A stretch of DNA of 64,000 nucleotides from Fontisphaera persica (lineage in GTDB: Bacteria; Verrucomicrobiota; Verrucomicrobiia; Limisphaerales; Fontisphaeraceae). The notes beneath the pieces were generated by a model. The model was not told where the DNA came from. It did not search any database and saw only the letters and a list, made by a program, of their open reading frames with translations. Shown here in pieces: positions 52,896 through 62,287 of the stretch. A program made the position numbers and the translations under genes. Positions within the stretch are counted from its first letter, which is position 1. Each line of letters opens with the position of its first letter. The stretch is from assembly GCF_024832785.1 (NCBI RefSeq), contig NZ_CP116615.1, positions 1,364,001 through 1,428,000 of the forward strand. The letters are read 5' to 3'.

Positions 52896-53073
52896 ACCGT
52901 TGCGCCCCAGTGACATAGACAATTTGCGTGCCTTCGCTGCTATTGCGTAAGGAAAATTACCGACAAAGGAAGATAAAATCATTGGATATTCTTCTCTATA
53001 AGCTAGTTACGTTCATTTTATTCAGATACTTCTGGTACTTGTTTTTTTCCATGGCGGCTCGTAGGTTGTTGCC

Positions 53074-53754
53074 ATGCAACCGGTGCAAAGCGGTTTTGTA
53101 AAAGAGGACCCGTGGCGGATTTTCCGCATCATGGCGGAATTTGTGGATTCATTTGAGACGATGTCCAAGGTGGGGCCGGCAGTGACCATCTTTGGTTCGG
53201 CTCGCACCAAGCCATCGGACCCATATTATCGCTCGGCCGAGAAAATCGCGCGGGGTCTGGCGGAAAATGGCTTTGCCGTCATCACGGGCGGCGGCCCGGG
53301 CATCATGGAGGCCGCCAACAAGGGGGCGGCCAGAGGCAAGGGGCAATCTGTGGGATTAAACATTGAACTGCCCTTCGAGCAGAAGAGCAATCGTTTTGTC
53401 AACGTGCCGATTGAATTTCACTATTTCTTTTCTCGCAAGGTGTGCTTCGTGAAGTACAGCATGGGCTTTATCTACATGCCCGGCGGCTTTGGCACGTGCG
53501 ATGAATTTTTTGAGGTCATCACCCTGGTGCAAACGCAACGCATACCCAAATTCCCGCTGGTTTTGTTTGGCTCGGAGTACTGGAGTGGCCTGCTGGCTTG
53601 GATGAAGAAACAGATGGAAGGCCGGAAATACATCAGCCCTGGGGACCTTGATTTGGTCAGGCTGGTGGATCGCGAGGAGGAGGCCATCGAGATTATTCTG
53701 GATTACCGGCAGCGCACCGGGGTGCCGGAGCGTGTCAGCAAAGCTTTTGTTTAA
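53074..53754 (+). CDS. LOG-family nucleotide phosphoribohydrolase
   Basis: A 226-residue Rossmann-like protein of the LOG (TIGR00730, formerly 'lysine decarboxylase') family, which cleaves ribose 5-phosphate from cytokinin-type nucleotides or other nucleoside monophosphates. The signature Pro136-Gly-Gly-Phe-Gly-Thr-Cys-Asp-Glu144 is intact, with the catalytic Glu, and Gly-Gly-Gly-Pro-Gly-Ile-Met-Glu occurs near residue 72. The N-terminus Val-Lys-Glu-Asp-Pro-Trp-Arg-Ile-Phe-Arg-Ile matches the longer bacterial subgroup. It starts a plus-strand run with the M16 protease (7 bp gap) and pabB. About 180 bp of AT-rich sequence separates it from dnaE and probably holds a promoter. Confidence 0.9.
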   Translation: MQPVQSGFVKEDPWRIFRIMAEFVDSFETMSKVGPAVTIFGSARTKPSDPYYRSAEKIARGLAENGFAVITGGGPGIMEAANKGAARGKGQSVGLNIELPFEQKSNRFVNVPIEFHYFFSRKVCFVKYSMGFIYMPGGFGTCDEFFEVITLVQTQRIPKFPLVLFGSEYWSGLLAWMKKQMEGRKYISPGDLDLVRLVDREEEAIEIILDYRQRTGVPERVSKAFV

Positions 53755-53761
53755 GTGGAAT

Positions 53762-55093
53762 ATGTCAGTTCAAAAAAAGAACGGCTTTCAGTTTCCCGTC
53801 TATCGCATCTCACGGCTGCCCAACGGTTTGCGCGTAGCGACCGCGGAGATGCCACACATGACCAGTGTCAGCCTGGGCATTTGGGCGGGTGCAGGCTCTC
53901 GCTACGAGCCGGCTCCGCTGAACGGAGTCTCGCATTTCATCGAGCACATGCTGTTCAAAGGCACCCGCCGACGCTCACCGCTGGAAATATCGCAAGCCGT
54001 GGAAGGGATTGGCGGTTATCTCAATGCCTTTACGAGTGAGGAAAGCACCTGTTTTTATTCCAAGGCGCGGCATGAGTGTTTTGAGGATTTGCTTGATGTG
54101 CTGACGGATATGTACCTCCACAGCCGCTTTGCTCCGGAGGATATCCGGAAGGAACGCGAGGTCATCAAGGAAGAGGTCGCCCAATATTACGATGAGCCGC
54201 AACAATACGTGCTCGAGTTGCTTAATGCCCTGCAATGGCCGGCGCAGCCGCTCGGCCGCCCCATTACCGGCACTTTCCATACCCTGGATGGGATGAATCG
54301 GCGGCATCTCACCTCTTTTTTGCACGAGCACTATCGTTCGGGCAATACGTTGATTTGCGCGGCAGGACGCATCACGCATCATCAGGCCTTGAAAGCGGTG
54401 CAAGCCATGGCCGGTAAATTTGCCACGGGCAAACCCCCTGCCTTTGTTCCCGCCACGGCAAGACATCAGGGGCCGGTGGTGCATTTGCACTGGCGTAAGA
54501 CCGAGCAAACCCAGTTTGCCCTCGGGCTGCGCACCTGCTCCCGGCACGACCCTGCCCGCTGGGCTTTGCGGTTGCTGAGCGTGGTGCTGGGGGAGAACAT
54601 GAGTTCCCGCCTGTTTCAAAAACTCCGCGAGGACTCGGGCATGGCCTACTCGATTCAAAGCTCGGTAAGTTTCTTCGCCGATACCGGCGACCTGGTGATT
54701 GCCGGCGGTTTGGACGCGGAAAAACTTGGCCCGGCCCTGGAGGTGATTTGGAAGGAATTGGAGGATTTGGCGACCCACGCCTTGCGGGCGGCAGAACTGC
54801 GGCGCGCCCGTGATTATCTGCTGGGGCAAATTGACTTGAGCCTGGAAAATACGGAAAGCCAGATGATGAATTTGGGCGAGCAATGCCTGGGGCTTGATGG
54901 GTTTATGAAGCCAGACGAGGTCAAAGCCGCGTTGAGCCGCGTAACCGCCGCCGAAATGCGCGCCGTGGCCGCGCGATTTTTCCGTCCCGACCGGTGCAGT
55001 CTGGCGGTCATCAGTTCCGATAAATCGCTGGGCCGCCTGGCCTTGCGAGAGCTGCCCGGCAATCCGCAATTGGTGCAAAGCCTCAGCGCGTGA
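53762..55093 (+). CDS. M16-family zinc protease (PqqL/MppB-like)
   Basis: A 443-residue insulinase-family peptidase. The inverted zinc motif His58-Phe-Ile-Glu61-His62 is present, with the third ligand Glu138 in Lys-Glu-Glu-Val 76 residues later, exactly the family spacing. The C-terminal half has the paired domain with Ser-Ser-Arg-Leu-Phe-Gln-Lys-Leu-Arg-Glu. Size and motifs match bacterial processing-peptidase-like M16B enzymes, which form dimers and degrade or mature peptides. A longer frame starts at 53648, inside the LOG gene, but the ATG at 53762 fits the family. Its stop overlaps the pabB start by 4 bp (GTGA). No PQQ genes are adjacent. Confidence 0.92.
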   Translation: MSVQKKNGFQFPVYRISRLPNGLRVATAEMPHMTSVSLGIWAGAGSRYEPAPLNGVSHFIEHMLFKGTRRRSPLEISQAVEGIGGYLNAFTSEESTCFYSKARHECFEDLLDVLTDMYLHSRFAPEDIRKEREVIKEEVAQYYDEPQQYVLELLNALQWPAQPLGRPITGTFHTLDGMNRRHLTSFLHEHYRSGNTLICAAGRITHHQALKAVQAMAGKFATGKPPAFVPATARHQGPVVHLHWRKTEQTQFALGLRTCSRHDPARWALRLLSVVLGENMSSRLFQKLREDSGMAYSIQSSVSFFADTGDLVIAGGLDAEKLGPALEVIWKELEDLATHALRAAELRRARDYLLGQIDLSLENTESQMMNLGEQCLGLDGFMKPDEVKAALSRVTAAEMRAVAARFFRPDRCSLAVISSDKSLGRLALRELPGNPQLVQSLSA

Positions 55094-56580
55094 GCGTACT
55101 CGTTGCAGAATTGCCCGGCTTTCCCGACACGGAGAGTCTGACGGTCCGCCTGTCGGGTGGGGAGGGCAGTTTGTTTTTGGAAAGCACCCTCACCGGCCCC
55201 AGCGGTGCGCGTTATTCTTTTTATGCCTGCCGGCCCATGGCGGTGCTGCGCAGTTGGGGCCATCGGTGCCAAATCGTCACGGGCCATCGGGTCACGGAAG
55301 TTTTCGGCAATCCCTGGCAGGTGCTGGCAGCATTATTGGAGCGATTCGAGTTGTGTGACCAACCGGATTGTCCCTTCCCCTTGGGGGCGGCGATGGGTTA
55401 CTGGGGTTACGAATTAAAACATTTTGTGGAGCCGTGCCTGGGCCGCGAGGCCATGGATGACCTGGGTCTGCCGGAATGCTGGGTGGGATTTTACCCCAGC
55501 TTGCTGGTGGCCGACCAAGCCACGCAACGCGCATGGATAGTGGCCACGGGTCTACGCGCCGATGGCACTCAGGAGGCCAGCGAAGCCCGCCGCCAGCGAG
55601 ATGAATGGCTGGCCATGCTTAATGCTCCCCCCCTGTCTCCTACACCTCGGGCGAAGGTGATTGAGGGACACAGCAGGGATTATGACCAAGCTGCGGTGGC
55701 AGCTTCCATGCCTCGGAGCAACATGTCGAGGGAGCAATTTTTGTGCGCGGTCGAGCGGGCCCAAAGGTATATTCGCCAAGGTCAAATTTATCAGGTCAAC
55801 CTGTCGCATCGCTTGCGGGCGCCCTGGCCTTACCCTGCCTTCCAATTTTATCAGCACCTGCAGGAGACCTCCCCTGCCCCGTTTGCAGCATGGCTGAATG
55901 CGGGGGAATTCCAGGTGGCTTCCTCTTCGCCAGAGCAGTTTTTACGCATCAGCGGACGTCATATCACCACCCGCCCCATTAAAGGGACCCGGCCGCGCGG
56001 GGCTGACGCCACCCGCGATGCGCAACTGGCTTATGAGTTACAAACCAATCCCAAGGAATTGGCTGAACTGGTAATGATTACGGATTTGCTGCGCAATGAC
56101 CTTGGCCGGGTTTGTGAATATGGCAGCGTACAAGTTCCCGACCTCGCCCGCCTGGAGCGTTTTGCGCATGTGCAACACCTGGTGGCCACGGTGACGGGAG
56201 AATTGCGGCCGGAAATGACCCATGCAGGAGCGCTCGCGGCTTGTTTCCCCGGCGGCAGCATTACGGGCGCCCCTAAAATCCGCGCCATGCAAATCATTGA
56301 TGAAATGGAGCCAGTGGTACGGGGGGTATATACCGGTTGTTTGGGGTACCTGGGTTTCAATCGCGAAAGCCAGCTTAGCATCGCCATTCGCACAGCGGTC
56401 TGCCACGCAGGAGAAGTTTTCTTTGCCGTGGGCGCGGGCATCGTGGCCGATTCCGTGCCAGAAGCCGAATATGCCGAAACCCTGCATAAGGCAGCCGGCT
56501 TTTGCGCCGCCCTATCCAGGCCGGTCACCCAGACGATGCCGACGGCTTGCCCAATGCCTTTGGGGAGCGGTAGGGAATGA
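55090..56580 (+). CDS. pabB: aminodeoxychorismate synthase component I
   Basis: A 496-residue chorismate-binding enzyme that makes 4-amino-4-deoxychorismate for folate synthesis. The C-terminal catalytic domain has Tyr-Ile-Arg-Gln-Gly-Gln-Ile-Tyr-Gln-Val-Asn-Leu-Ser, Thr-Arg-Pro-Ile-Lys298-Gly-Thr-Arg-Pro, Asp-Leu-Leu-Arg-Asn-Asp-Leu-Gly-Arg-Val, and Pro-Gly-Gly-Ser-Ile-Thr-Gly-Ala-Pro-Lys. The Lys in PIKGT is the nucleophile that separates PabB from anthranilate synthase, which has Ala there. The GTG start overlaps the M16 stop by 4 bp, so translation is coupled. The glutaminase PabA and the lyase PabC are not adjacent. Confidence 0.93.
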   Translation: MSVLVAELPGFPDTESLTVRLSGGEGSLFLESTLTGPSGARYSFYACRPMAVLRSWGHRCQIVTGHRVTEVFGNPWQVLAALLERFELCDQPDCPFPLGAAMGYWGYELKHFVEPCLGREAMDDLGLPECWVGFYPSLLVADQATQRAWIVATGLRADGTQEASEARRQRDEWLAMLNAPPLSPTPRAKVIEGHSRDYDQAAVAASMPRSNMSREQFLCAVERAQRYIRQGQIYQVNLSHRLRAPWPYPAFQFYQHLQETSPAPFAAWLNAGEFQVASSSPEQFLRISGRHITTRPIKGTRPRGADATRDAQLAYELQTNPKELAELVMITDLLRNDLGRVCEYGSVQVPDLARLERFAHVQHLVATVTGELRPEMTHAGALAACFPGGSITGAPKIRAMQIIDEMEPVVRGVYTGCLGYLGFNRESQLSIAIRTAVCHAGEVFFAVGAGIVADSVPEAEYAETLHKAAGFCAALSRPVTQTMPTACPMPLGSGRE

Positions 56581-56759
56581 GTTGCTCTGCGGGTGCTGTG
56601 CCGCCCCGGTTTTGGGGAGGACGAGTCTTATCAGGTATTAGTAAGGACCTGAAGAAATACAGGTGAGGAGGCATTGATGCCCAACGAACGAGCTGGCATT
56701 CGTGCTTGCCAGCACGGCCTGCAATTTTTACCGTAGGCGCCCATTATTTGGGTCGGGGC

Positions 56760-57725
56760 ATGTCGCCGGTGGTTCAAAAGTTCGTCATCTCCGCGTGCGT
56801 CATCGTGTTATCCACGGTGGCAGGCTATTTATGTCGCCGCCGGGGCTGGCTGGCGGAAACCGCCAGTGAGCGGATTATGACATGGGTGGCGGTGTTTGGT
56901 TATTCCAGCGTGGGTTTTCTGACGGTATGGGGCACAGCCTTGAAACCTGCGGACGCCATTTTGCCGCTGTGGGCCGTATTGCACATGCTGGTCATGACTT
57001 TTTTAAGTCTCGGCCTCTCACGATGGTTTGCCCAAAATCGGGCGGAGCGCGGATTGTTTGCGCTGATTGCCGGTGTCGGCAATAATGGCTTCACCGGGGG
57101 CGCGTTTGTGTTGTATCTGCTGTATGGCGAGGAGGCGATGGGCCTTTCCAACATCTATATTCTCCTCTTCATGGCCATGGCCGTGCTGGTTTTGTATCCA
57201 TTGGCACGGCATTATGCGGAAGACTCGCCCCAAGGCTCTTTAACTGAGTTGTTTCGGAGAAGCCTTTTTGACTGGCGCTCGCTAGGTTTGCCGGTGGTAT
57301 TGCTGGCCATTGCGCTATCGTCGTGGGGGGTGACACGCCCAGCTTTCCTCGTACGATGGCATGTAGTGGACGCTTTGGTGTACACCATTACACCGCTGGC
57401 GTTTTTTGGCATTGGGTTGCGGTTGCGTTTGTCGCGCCTGGCGCCCTTGCGCCGGATGATTGTCGGCACAGCGCTGGTGCGGTTTGTTTTGGGGGCACTG
57501 ACAGCGGTAGCCCTGGCGTGGGTCACGCATGGACTGCCCTGGCCTCTGGAAGGATTGCGCTGGAAAGTGTATGTGGTGCAGGGGTTTGTGCCCACTGCCA
57601 TTACCTCCGTAGCGGTAGCCAACATGTTTCGCCTCAAGCCAGATGAAGCCTCAGCCTTGTTTGTGGCCAACACCGTGATTTACCTGGTGGTGGTTCTGCC
57701 GCTGGTGTTCTGGCTCTTTGGCTGA
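56760..57725 (+). CDS. AEC-family (auxin efflux carrier-like) transporter
   Basis: A 321-residue membrane protein with about 10 TM segments in two halves of five, as in the AEC family that exports or exchanges organic acids. The segments include Val-Ile-Val-Leu-Ser-Thr-Val-Ala-Gly-Tyr-Leu, an Asn-Asn-Gly-Phe-Thr-Gly-Gly-Ala motif after TM4 typical of the family, and a paired Pro-Thr-Ala-Ile-Thr-Ser-Val-Ala near the end, where the crossing helices lie. The ATG at 56760 is preferred to a TTG at 56706. It is convergent with hrpB, with 4 bp between the stops. The substrate cannot be told from sequence. Confidence 0.85.
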   Translation: MSPVVQKFVISACVIVLSTVAGYLCRRRGWLAETASERIMTWVAVFGYSSVGFLTVWGTALKPADAILPLWAVLHMLVMTFLSLGLSRWFAQNRAERGLFALIAGVGNNGFTGGAFVLYLLYGEEAMGLSNIYILLFMAMAVLVLYPLARHYAEDSPQGSLTELFRRSLFDWRSLGLPVVLLAIALSSWGVTRPAFLVRWHVVDALVYTITPLAFFGIGLRLRLSRLAPLRRMIVGTALVRFVLGALTAVALAWVTHGLPWPLEGLRWKVYVVQGFVPTAITSVAVANMFRLKPDEASALFVANTVIYLVVVLPLVFWLFG

Positions 57726-57729
57726 GCAA

Positions 57730-60324
57730 TCAACGCCATTCGTGCTTGGGGTACTTGCGCTGCAATTCCTGTTTGAGGCGGGGATAATGCTCACGCCAGA
57801 AGCCGGCCAAGTCCTGGGTGACCTGTACCGGACGCATGTTGGGAGCCAGGATGTGCAGAGTGAGGGGAACACGTCCCATGGCCAGGCGCGGCGTTTTTTC
57901 AATGCCGAACAGTTCTTGAATTCTCACGGCGCTATAGGGCGACGCCCCTGCGGCATAAACCACTTTGGGCCGGCGGCCATTGCCAAGGTCCACGCGCTCC
58001 GGAGCGTGGCGGTTGAGCAATTCTTGTTGCGCGGGAGAGAGCCAGGATTGCACCACTGGTTTCACAGGGCGGTCTTTAATTTCTTTGTAGGTAAACGCCC
58101 CGTGGCATATTTGCTCAATGAGGTGCAGGCGATCAGCCTCTTGCAACGGCGGCAGCTCCAATTCCGGGCAATGAGCAGCAAGAAAGTTCAGGCGAATAAT
58201 CCATTGTTCGACTTCGTGGTCCCAATGTTTCAGGGTCAAGCGTCCTGCGGCAACTTCCGCGGCCAATAAAGGCGCAGCCGCTTCCAGCGGCGGCGGCTCC
58301 ACCTTGCGGGTCTCGAGGGGCAAATCCCGAAACATCAGACACGCCTCACAATACACCCGGCGGTCGGTGGCATCGTAATAAATGCGTTGTTTTTGATGAA
58401 TATCTTCAGGAAAAAGCTCCCGCAGCCATTCCGGCTTCACCGCGCTGGCCAGGGAAAGCAAGGTTTGGATGGTTTTATCGGCAGCTTCCACTTCCCGGAT
58501 TTCGGCCACCACCAGCAGAGGACTGTGATGGACGACACTGTCACGAGCCAGCACCCCCTTGCGCCCATGCACCAATTCACACCGCAGCGTGCCCATGTCC
58601 ACGCGTCGGGCCAGCCGATCGGCAAACGCAGCCAGGAGGCATTTACATAGAGCCTCATCTGAAACTCTCTCCGTTTCGACAGGCAAACCCTCACGCGCTG
58701 CAATGCGCAGGAATTGTTCTTGCAACGGCCCCACCTGACGGGCGGCTTGAGGGTTGATCCCCACACGTTGGCAGGCTTCCGGGCGGAAATCGTGGCGGAC
58801 TGCATAGTTCCAGGCGCGCATGAGCAGAAAAAAATCTGATTCTGCCTTTTCCCCTAATAGATCATCACGATTTTGGCCCGAGACCCTGTCCAGTCGCCGC
58901 AGCAAAAGGTCACGCCCCTGGGTTAAAGCAGCCATCAAGGCCGCTTGCGGCACGCAACGATAATCGGCCGCCGCCAATAACAACCGCGCATAGCGAGGAT
59001 GCACAGGGAAGGCGAGCATTTTGCGTCCCAGCGTGGTGATCTGGCCGTTGTGGTCCAAAGCCCCCAAATCGGTCAGCAATTCCTCTGCATGCACCAGCGC
59101 TTCGGTAGAGGGTGGCTCAAGCCAGCGAAATGCTTGCAGCTTCCCAATACCAGCCGCTTTGAGTGTCAAAACGACTTCGGACAAGTCCAGCCGCTTGACT
59201 TCCGGCGTTTCCTGGGCAGGACGTTCCCAATGCTCCTGGGCACTCCATAGCCGCAGGCAGCGCCCCGGCGCTGTACGCCCGGCACGTCCAGCTCGCTGGT
59301 CAGCAGAAGCACGACTGATTTTTTCAATGAACAAGGTGTTGATGCCCCGATTTGGATCATAGCGCGGGATGCGCGCCAGGCCGCTATCAATGACCAGGCG
59401 CACCCCATCAATGGTCAGCGAGGTTTCAGCCACGTTGGTGGCCACGACCACCTTGCGTCGTTCATAGCGGGCCACGGCGGCATCCTGGGCTTGCGGAGGC
59501 AGTTCTCCATGCAACGGCAGCACGAGCAGGCCGCGGGCTTCTGGCAATTGGCGCACTGCTTCCAGCGTTTGCTGGATTTCATAACTGCCCGGCATGAAGA
59601 TTAAGACATCCCCCTCCATCCCTTCTCGCAAAGCTCTGCCAAGCGCGTCCGCCGCCAGTTGCCAGACGGGCAGTCCTCCGCCAGCTCGCACCGGCAGGTA
59701 ATCCACGTCCACCGGAAAAGTGCGCCCTTCCGAAGTCACCGCGGCACAGGGTTGCAAGTAATTCCACAAAAGTCGGGTATCCAACGTGGCCGACATCACC
59801 AATATTTTCAGGTCAGGGCGAGTGGTCTCCTGAAGTTCCAACGCCCGTGCCAGGGTAATGTCGCCGTAAAGGTGGCGCTCATGAAATTCATCAAAAAGGA
59901 TGGCAGTAACACCTTTGAGTTGCGGGTCTTCCACCATTTGCCGCAACAGAATACCCTCGGTAACATAACGAATGCGGGTGGACGGCGAACTAAAGTTTTC
60001 AAATCGGATACTGTATCCCACTTCACGCCCCAAGGGCACTTCCATTTCCCGCGCGACGCGTGCAGCCAGCAATCTGGCGGCCAATCGGCGTGGTTGGAGG
60101 ATGATGGCTTGCCCGTCGCCCAGCAGGCCGTGGCGCAGCAGCATTTGAGGGACCTGGGTGGATTTCCCTGAGCCTGTGGGTGCCTGTACAATCAAGCGGT
60201 GGTGCTGCTGGAGGCGTTCGATAATGTCCGCCTCAATAGCGTAAATGGGCAGGCGTTCCGTCATGCTAAGCAAGGGGGCCAGGAGGTCGTGGAAGCATTG
60301 AACCGAAGACTCAAGGTTTCTCAT
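57730..60324 (-). CDS. hrpB: ATP-dependent helicase HrpB
   Basis: An 864-residue DEAH-box helicase. Walker A is Ala-Pro-Thr-Gly-Ser-Gly-Lys-Ser-Thr near residue 50, motif II is Asp-Glu-Phe-His-Glu, motif III Met-Ser-Ala-Thr-Leu-Asp, and motif VI Gln-Arg-Ala-Gly-Arg-Ala-Gly-Arg. The RecA-like core is followed by the HrpB-specific C-terminal domain. The N-terminus Leu-Pro-Ile-Tyr-Ala-Ile-Glu matches HrpB at about residue 25. Met at 60324 overlaps the O-antigen ligase stop by 14 bp; Met at 60264 would avoid the overlap. HrpB is a putative RNA helicase whose role is not well defined; it is non-essential in E. coli. Confidence 0.92.
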   Translation of the reverse strand: MRNLESSVQCFHDLLAPLLSMTERLPIYAIEADIIERLQQHHRLIVQAPTGSGKSTQVPQMLLRHGLLGDGQAIILQPRRLAARLLAARVAREMEVPLGREVGYSIRFENFSSPSTRIRYVTEGILLRQMVEDPQLKGVTAILFDEFHERHLYGDITLARALELQETTRPDLKILVMSATLDTRLLWNYLQPCAAVTSEGRTFPVDVDYLPVRAGGGLPVWQLAADALGRALREGMEGDVLIFMPGSYEIQQTLEAVRQLPEARGLLVLPLHGELPPQAQDAAVARYERRKVVVATNVAETSLTIDGVRLVIDSGLARIPRYDPNRGINTLFIEKISRASADQRAGRAGRTAPGRCLRLWSAQEHWERPAQETPEVKRLDLSEVVLTLKAAGIGKLQAFRWLEPPSTEALVHAEELLTDLGALDHNGQITTLGRKMLAFPVHPRYARLLLAAADYRCVPQAALMAALTQGRDLLLRRLDRVSGQNRDDLLGEKAESDFFLLMRAWNYAVRHDFRPEACQRVGINPQAARQVGPLQEQFLRIAAREGLPVETERVSDEALCKCLLAAFADRLARRVDMGTLRCELVHGRKGVLARDSVVHHSPLLVVAEIREVEAADKTIQTLLSLASAVKPEWLRELFPEDIHQKQRIYYDATDRRVYCEACLMFRDLPLETRKVEPPPLEAAAPLLAAEVAAGRLTLKHWDHEVEQWIIRLNFLAAHCPELELPPLQEADRLHLIEQICHGAFTYKEIKDRPVKPVVQSWLSPAQQELLNRHAPERVDLGNGRRPKVVYAAGASPYSAVRIQELFGIEKTPRLAMGRVPLTLHILAPNMRPVQVTQDLAGFWREHYPRLKQELQRKYPKHEWR

Positions 60325-62182
60325 GCCAGAGGCGCTCTGCAGCGCGATAATAGGCATAAGCAGTGGGATTATCCCACCAGTTCAGGCGAATGGAGGCAGC
60401 AAACCAAACCTTGGAGCGCCGATATTGGCGGCGCTGGAAGTAATGCCACCCCATATTGGCGAGGGTGTAGTAATTATTGGGGTCAAGTTCCAGAGCACGG
60501 AGAAAATAAGGCTCAGCCAGGTCATGTTCCCCCAGCCAGTCGTGGCACATGCCCAGGCGAATGAGGGCATAAGAATCCATCGGATTTAATTCAATGGCCC
60601 GCTGGAACCACTCCATGGCAGTGCGCGCCTGATTGATGTAGTCACCCTCCTGGCGCCAGCTCTTGCGACGGTGGTATTCGCCGATTTGATGGGCCACCCA
60701 ATGGCTCAAGGGTTGGGCCTCCCAAGCCCGGTGCAAGGCAGCCAGTTGGACAGCACCAGACTCTGCACGGTCAGCCTGGCGCTGCCAGTAAGCATGTTCC
60801 GCGCTGCGCCAAGCTCGCACCCCCAGAAAGCCACCAACCATCAGCAGGGACAAGCTGAAAAAAAACAAGGTGGGCCGACTTAATGGCACCCAGTATCGCT
60901 CGGTGGCGAAACGCAAATGCCCGCACATGAGCGCCAGTAGGGCAAACGCTGTCAATGCAATCGCCGGCAAATGAAAATGGAAGTCCGTTACACAGGCCAG
61001 CAGCAGACCAATCCATCCGATGCCCGCTCCCATGAGGAAGGCGCGTTTGCCTCCGCGCAATTCCTCCTGATGTATGGAATGACTCAGCGCTCGCCAGGCG
61101 CGCCAGCCTCCCCCCAGCCCGAGGGCCACCGCCAATGTCAGGATGCCAACCCCGGCAGCCCCGTAATCCACGAGGGTATTGACATATTCGTTGAGAGCGA
61201 AATTGGGACGAAGCTGGGTATGATTCACCGGTTGCCGGTATTTGGGATAGACCAAATCAAAATGCGCCGGGCCATGTCCCCACCATGGACTGTCCTGCCA
61301 GAGTTGTATTCCTGCTTCCCAAAGGCGCCAGCGAGGGTCACGGTCGTGCCCGCGGTCAAAGGCCGCCGCCACCCGTCGCTTAATTTTTTCCTGGGCCTGG
61401 CCGTAAAACCAAATGCCGCCAAGAAAAATTACTATGAGAATGACCAGGACTGGAATGCGGTATTGGCGCATGGCAAACAAGGCGGCTGCCAGCAACACCA
61501 GCGCAACAAAAGCTGCTAGCCACCCCCCGCGTGAAAGCGTCACCGCGATGCCCCCCAACATGATTAATGCCGCGTAGCCGGTGATGATGCGGGTGGGATA
61601 ATTGAGCCGGCCGGCCAGGGTAAAGGTAATCGCCAGCGGTAATAGAAGCGTTAAAAATCCGGCCAGGTGATTGGGATAGGCGAAAGTGCCACTGCCCCGC
61701 TGGGCATAAGTGGCAGGCTTGAACAAATGCCAAACCATGGTGTCACCGGTAACAAATTGCACCATGGCATATAAAGACACACCCACGGCTAGCAGGCTCA
61801 AACACAAAGTCACCCAGCGACTGGCCTCTTGCCGGTAAAGATTATTCAGTGCCCAGAGGAAAAACAGGGCATAAACACCTACACGCAAAACCTCTTCCTG
61901 GGCTTCATGCTGAACGGGGGCAAAATGGGCGCGCACCAATGCATACCCTCCAAATAACAACGTCAACCAGCACACGGGCGGCCACAATAAACGCGGGTTG
62001 GGGGCAATCCATAAGCGGACCAGCCACAACACGAGGGCCAGCAGGACCAGGCCGGTAGCCACGGCAAACTCGGTGGCACGCACAGCCCCGAATGCCAAGG
62101 TTGAAAACACCAAAATAAGGCAGAGAAGCGCCAGACACACCTTTTCCAGCACCTCGTCCATGCGTTGAATGTCCACTTGCAT
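60311..62182 (-). CDS. O-antigen ligase-like polymerase with C-terminal TPRs
   Basis: A 623-residue inner-membrane protein of the Wzy_C/O-antigen ligase superfamily. About 11 TM segments span roughly 14-460. A periplasmic loop holds Trp-Trp-Gly-His-Gly-Pro-Ala-His-Phe and Asn-Phe-Ala-Leu-Asn-Glu-Tyr, at the place of the conserved His loop. The last ~100 residues are TPR-like helices (Trp-Phe-Gln-Arg-Ala-Ile-Glu-Leu-Asn-Pro; Tyr-Phe-Leu-Arg-Ala-Leu-Glu-Leu-Asp-Pro). Members join or polymerise lipid-linked glycans or, in related groups, exopolysaccharide. It precedes hrpB on the same strand with a short overlap, an odd pairing of functions. No glycosyltransferase genes are nearby. Confidence 0.85.
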   Translation of the reverse strand: MQVDIQRMDEVLEKVCLALLCLILVFSTLAFGAVRATEFAVATGLVLLALVLWLVRLWIAPNPRLLWPPVCWLTLLFGGYALVRAHFAPVQHEAQEEVLRVGVYALFFLWALNNLYRQEASRWVTLCLSLLAVGVSLYAMVQFVTGDTMVWHLFKPATYAQRGSGTFAYPNHLAGFLTLLLPLAITFTLAGRLNYPTRIITGYAALIMLGGIAVTLSRGGWLAAFVALVLLAAALFAMRQYRIPVLVILIVIFLGGIWFYGQAQEKIKRRVAAAFDRGHDRDPRWRLWEAGIQLWQDSPWWGHGPAHFDLVYPKYRQPVNHTQLRPNFALNEYVNTLVDYGAAGVGILTLAVALGLGGGWRAWRALSHSIHQEELRGGKRAFLMGAGIGWIGLLLACVTDFHFHLPAIALTAFALLALMCGHLRFATERYWVPLSRPTLFFFSLSLLMVGGFLGVRAWRSAEHAYWQRQADRAESGAVQLAALHRAWEAQPLSHWVAHQIGEYHRRKSWRQEGDYINQARTAMEWFQRAIELNPMDSYALIRLGMCHDWLGEHDLAEPYFLRALELDPNNYYTLANMGWHYFQRRQYRRSKVWFAASIRLNWWDNPTAYAYYRAAERLWHEKP

Positions 62183-62287
62183 TCTTTGGACACCCTAGCG
62201 CAGGCGGGGCCTTCCGTCACGTGGATTATGGTTCAGCCAGTCCCTTTTACTTTGCCCTGTCGAGGGGAATGATTTTATGCTGTGCTC

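Noticed and set aside
53975-55078. A 367-codon minus-strand frame opposite the M16 protease gene
   Set aside because: The plus-strand protein keeps all zinc ligands at the right spacing.
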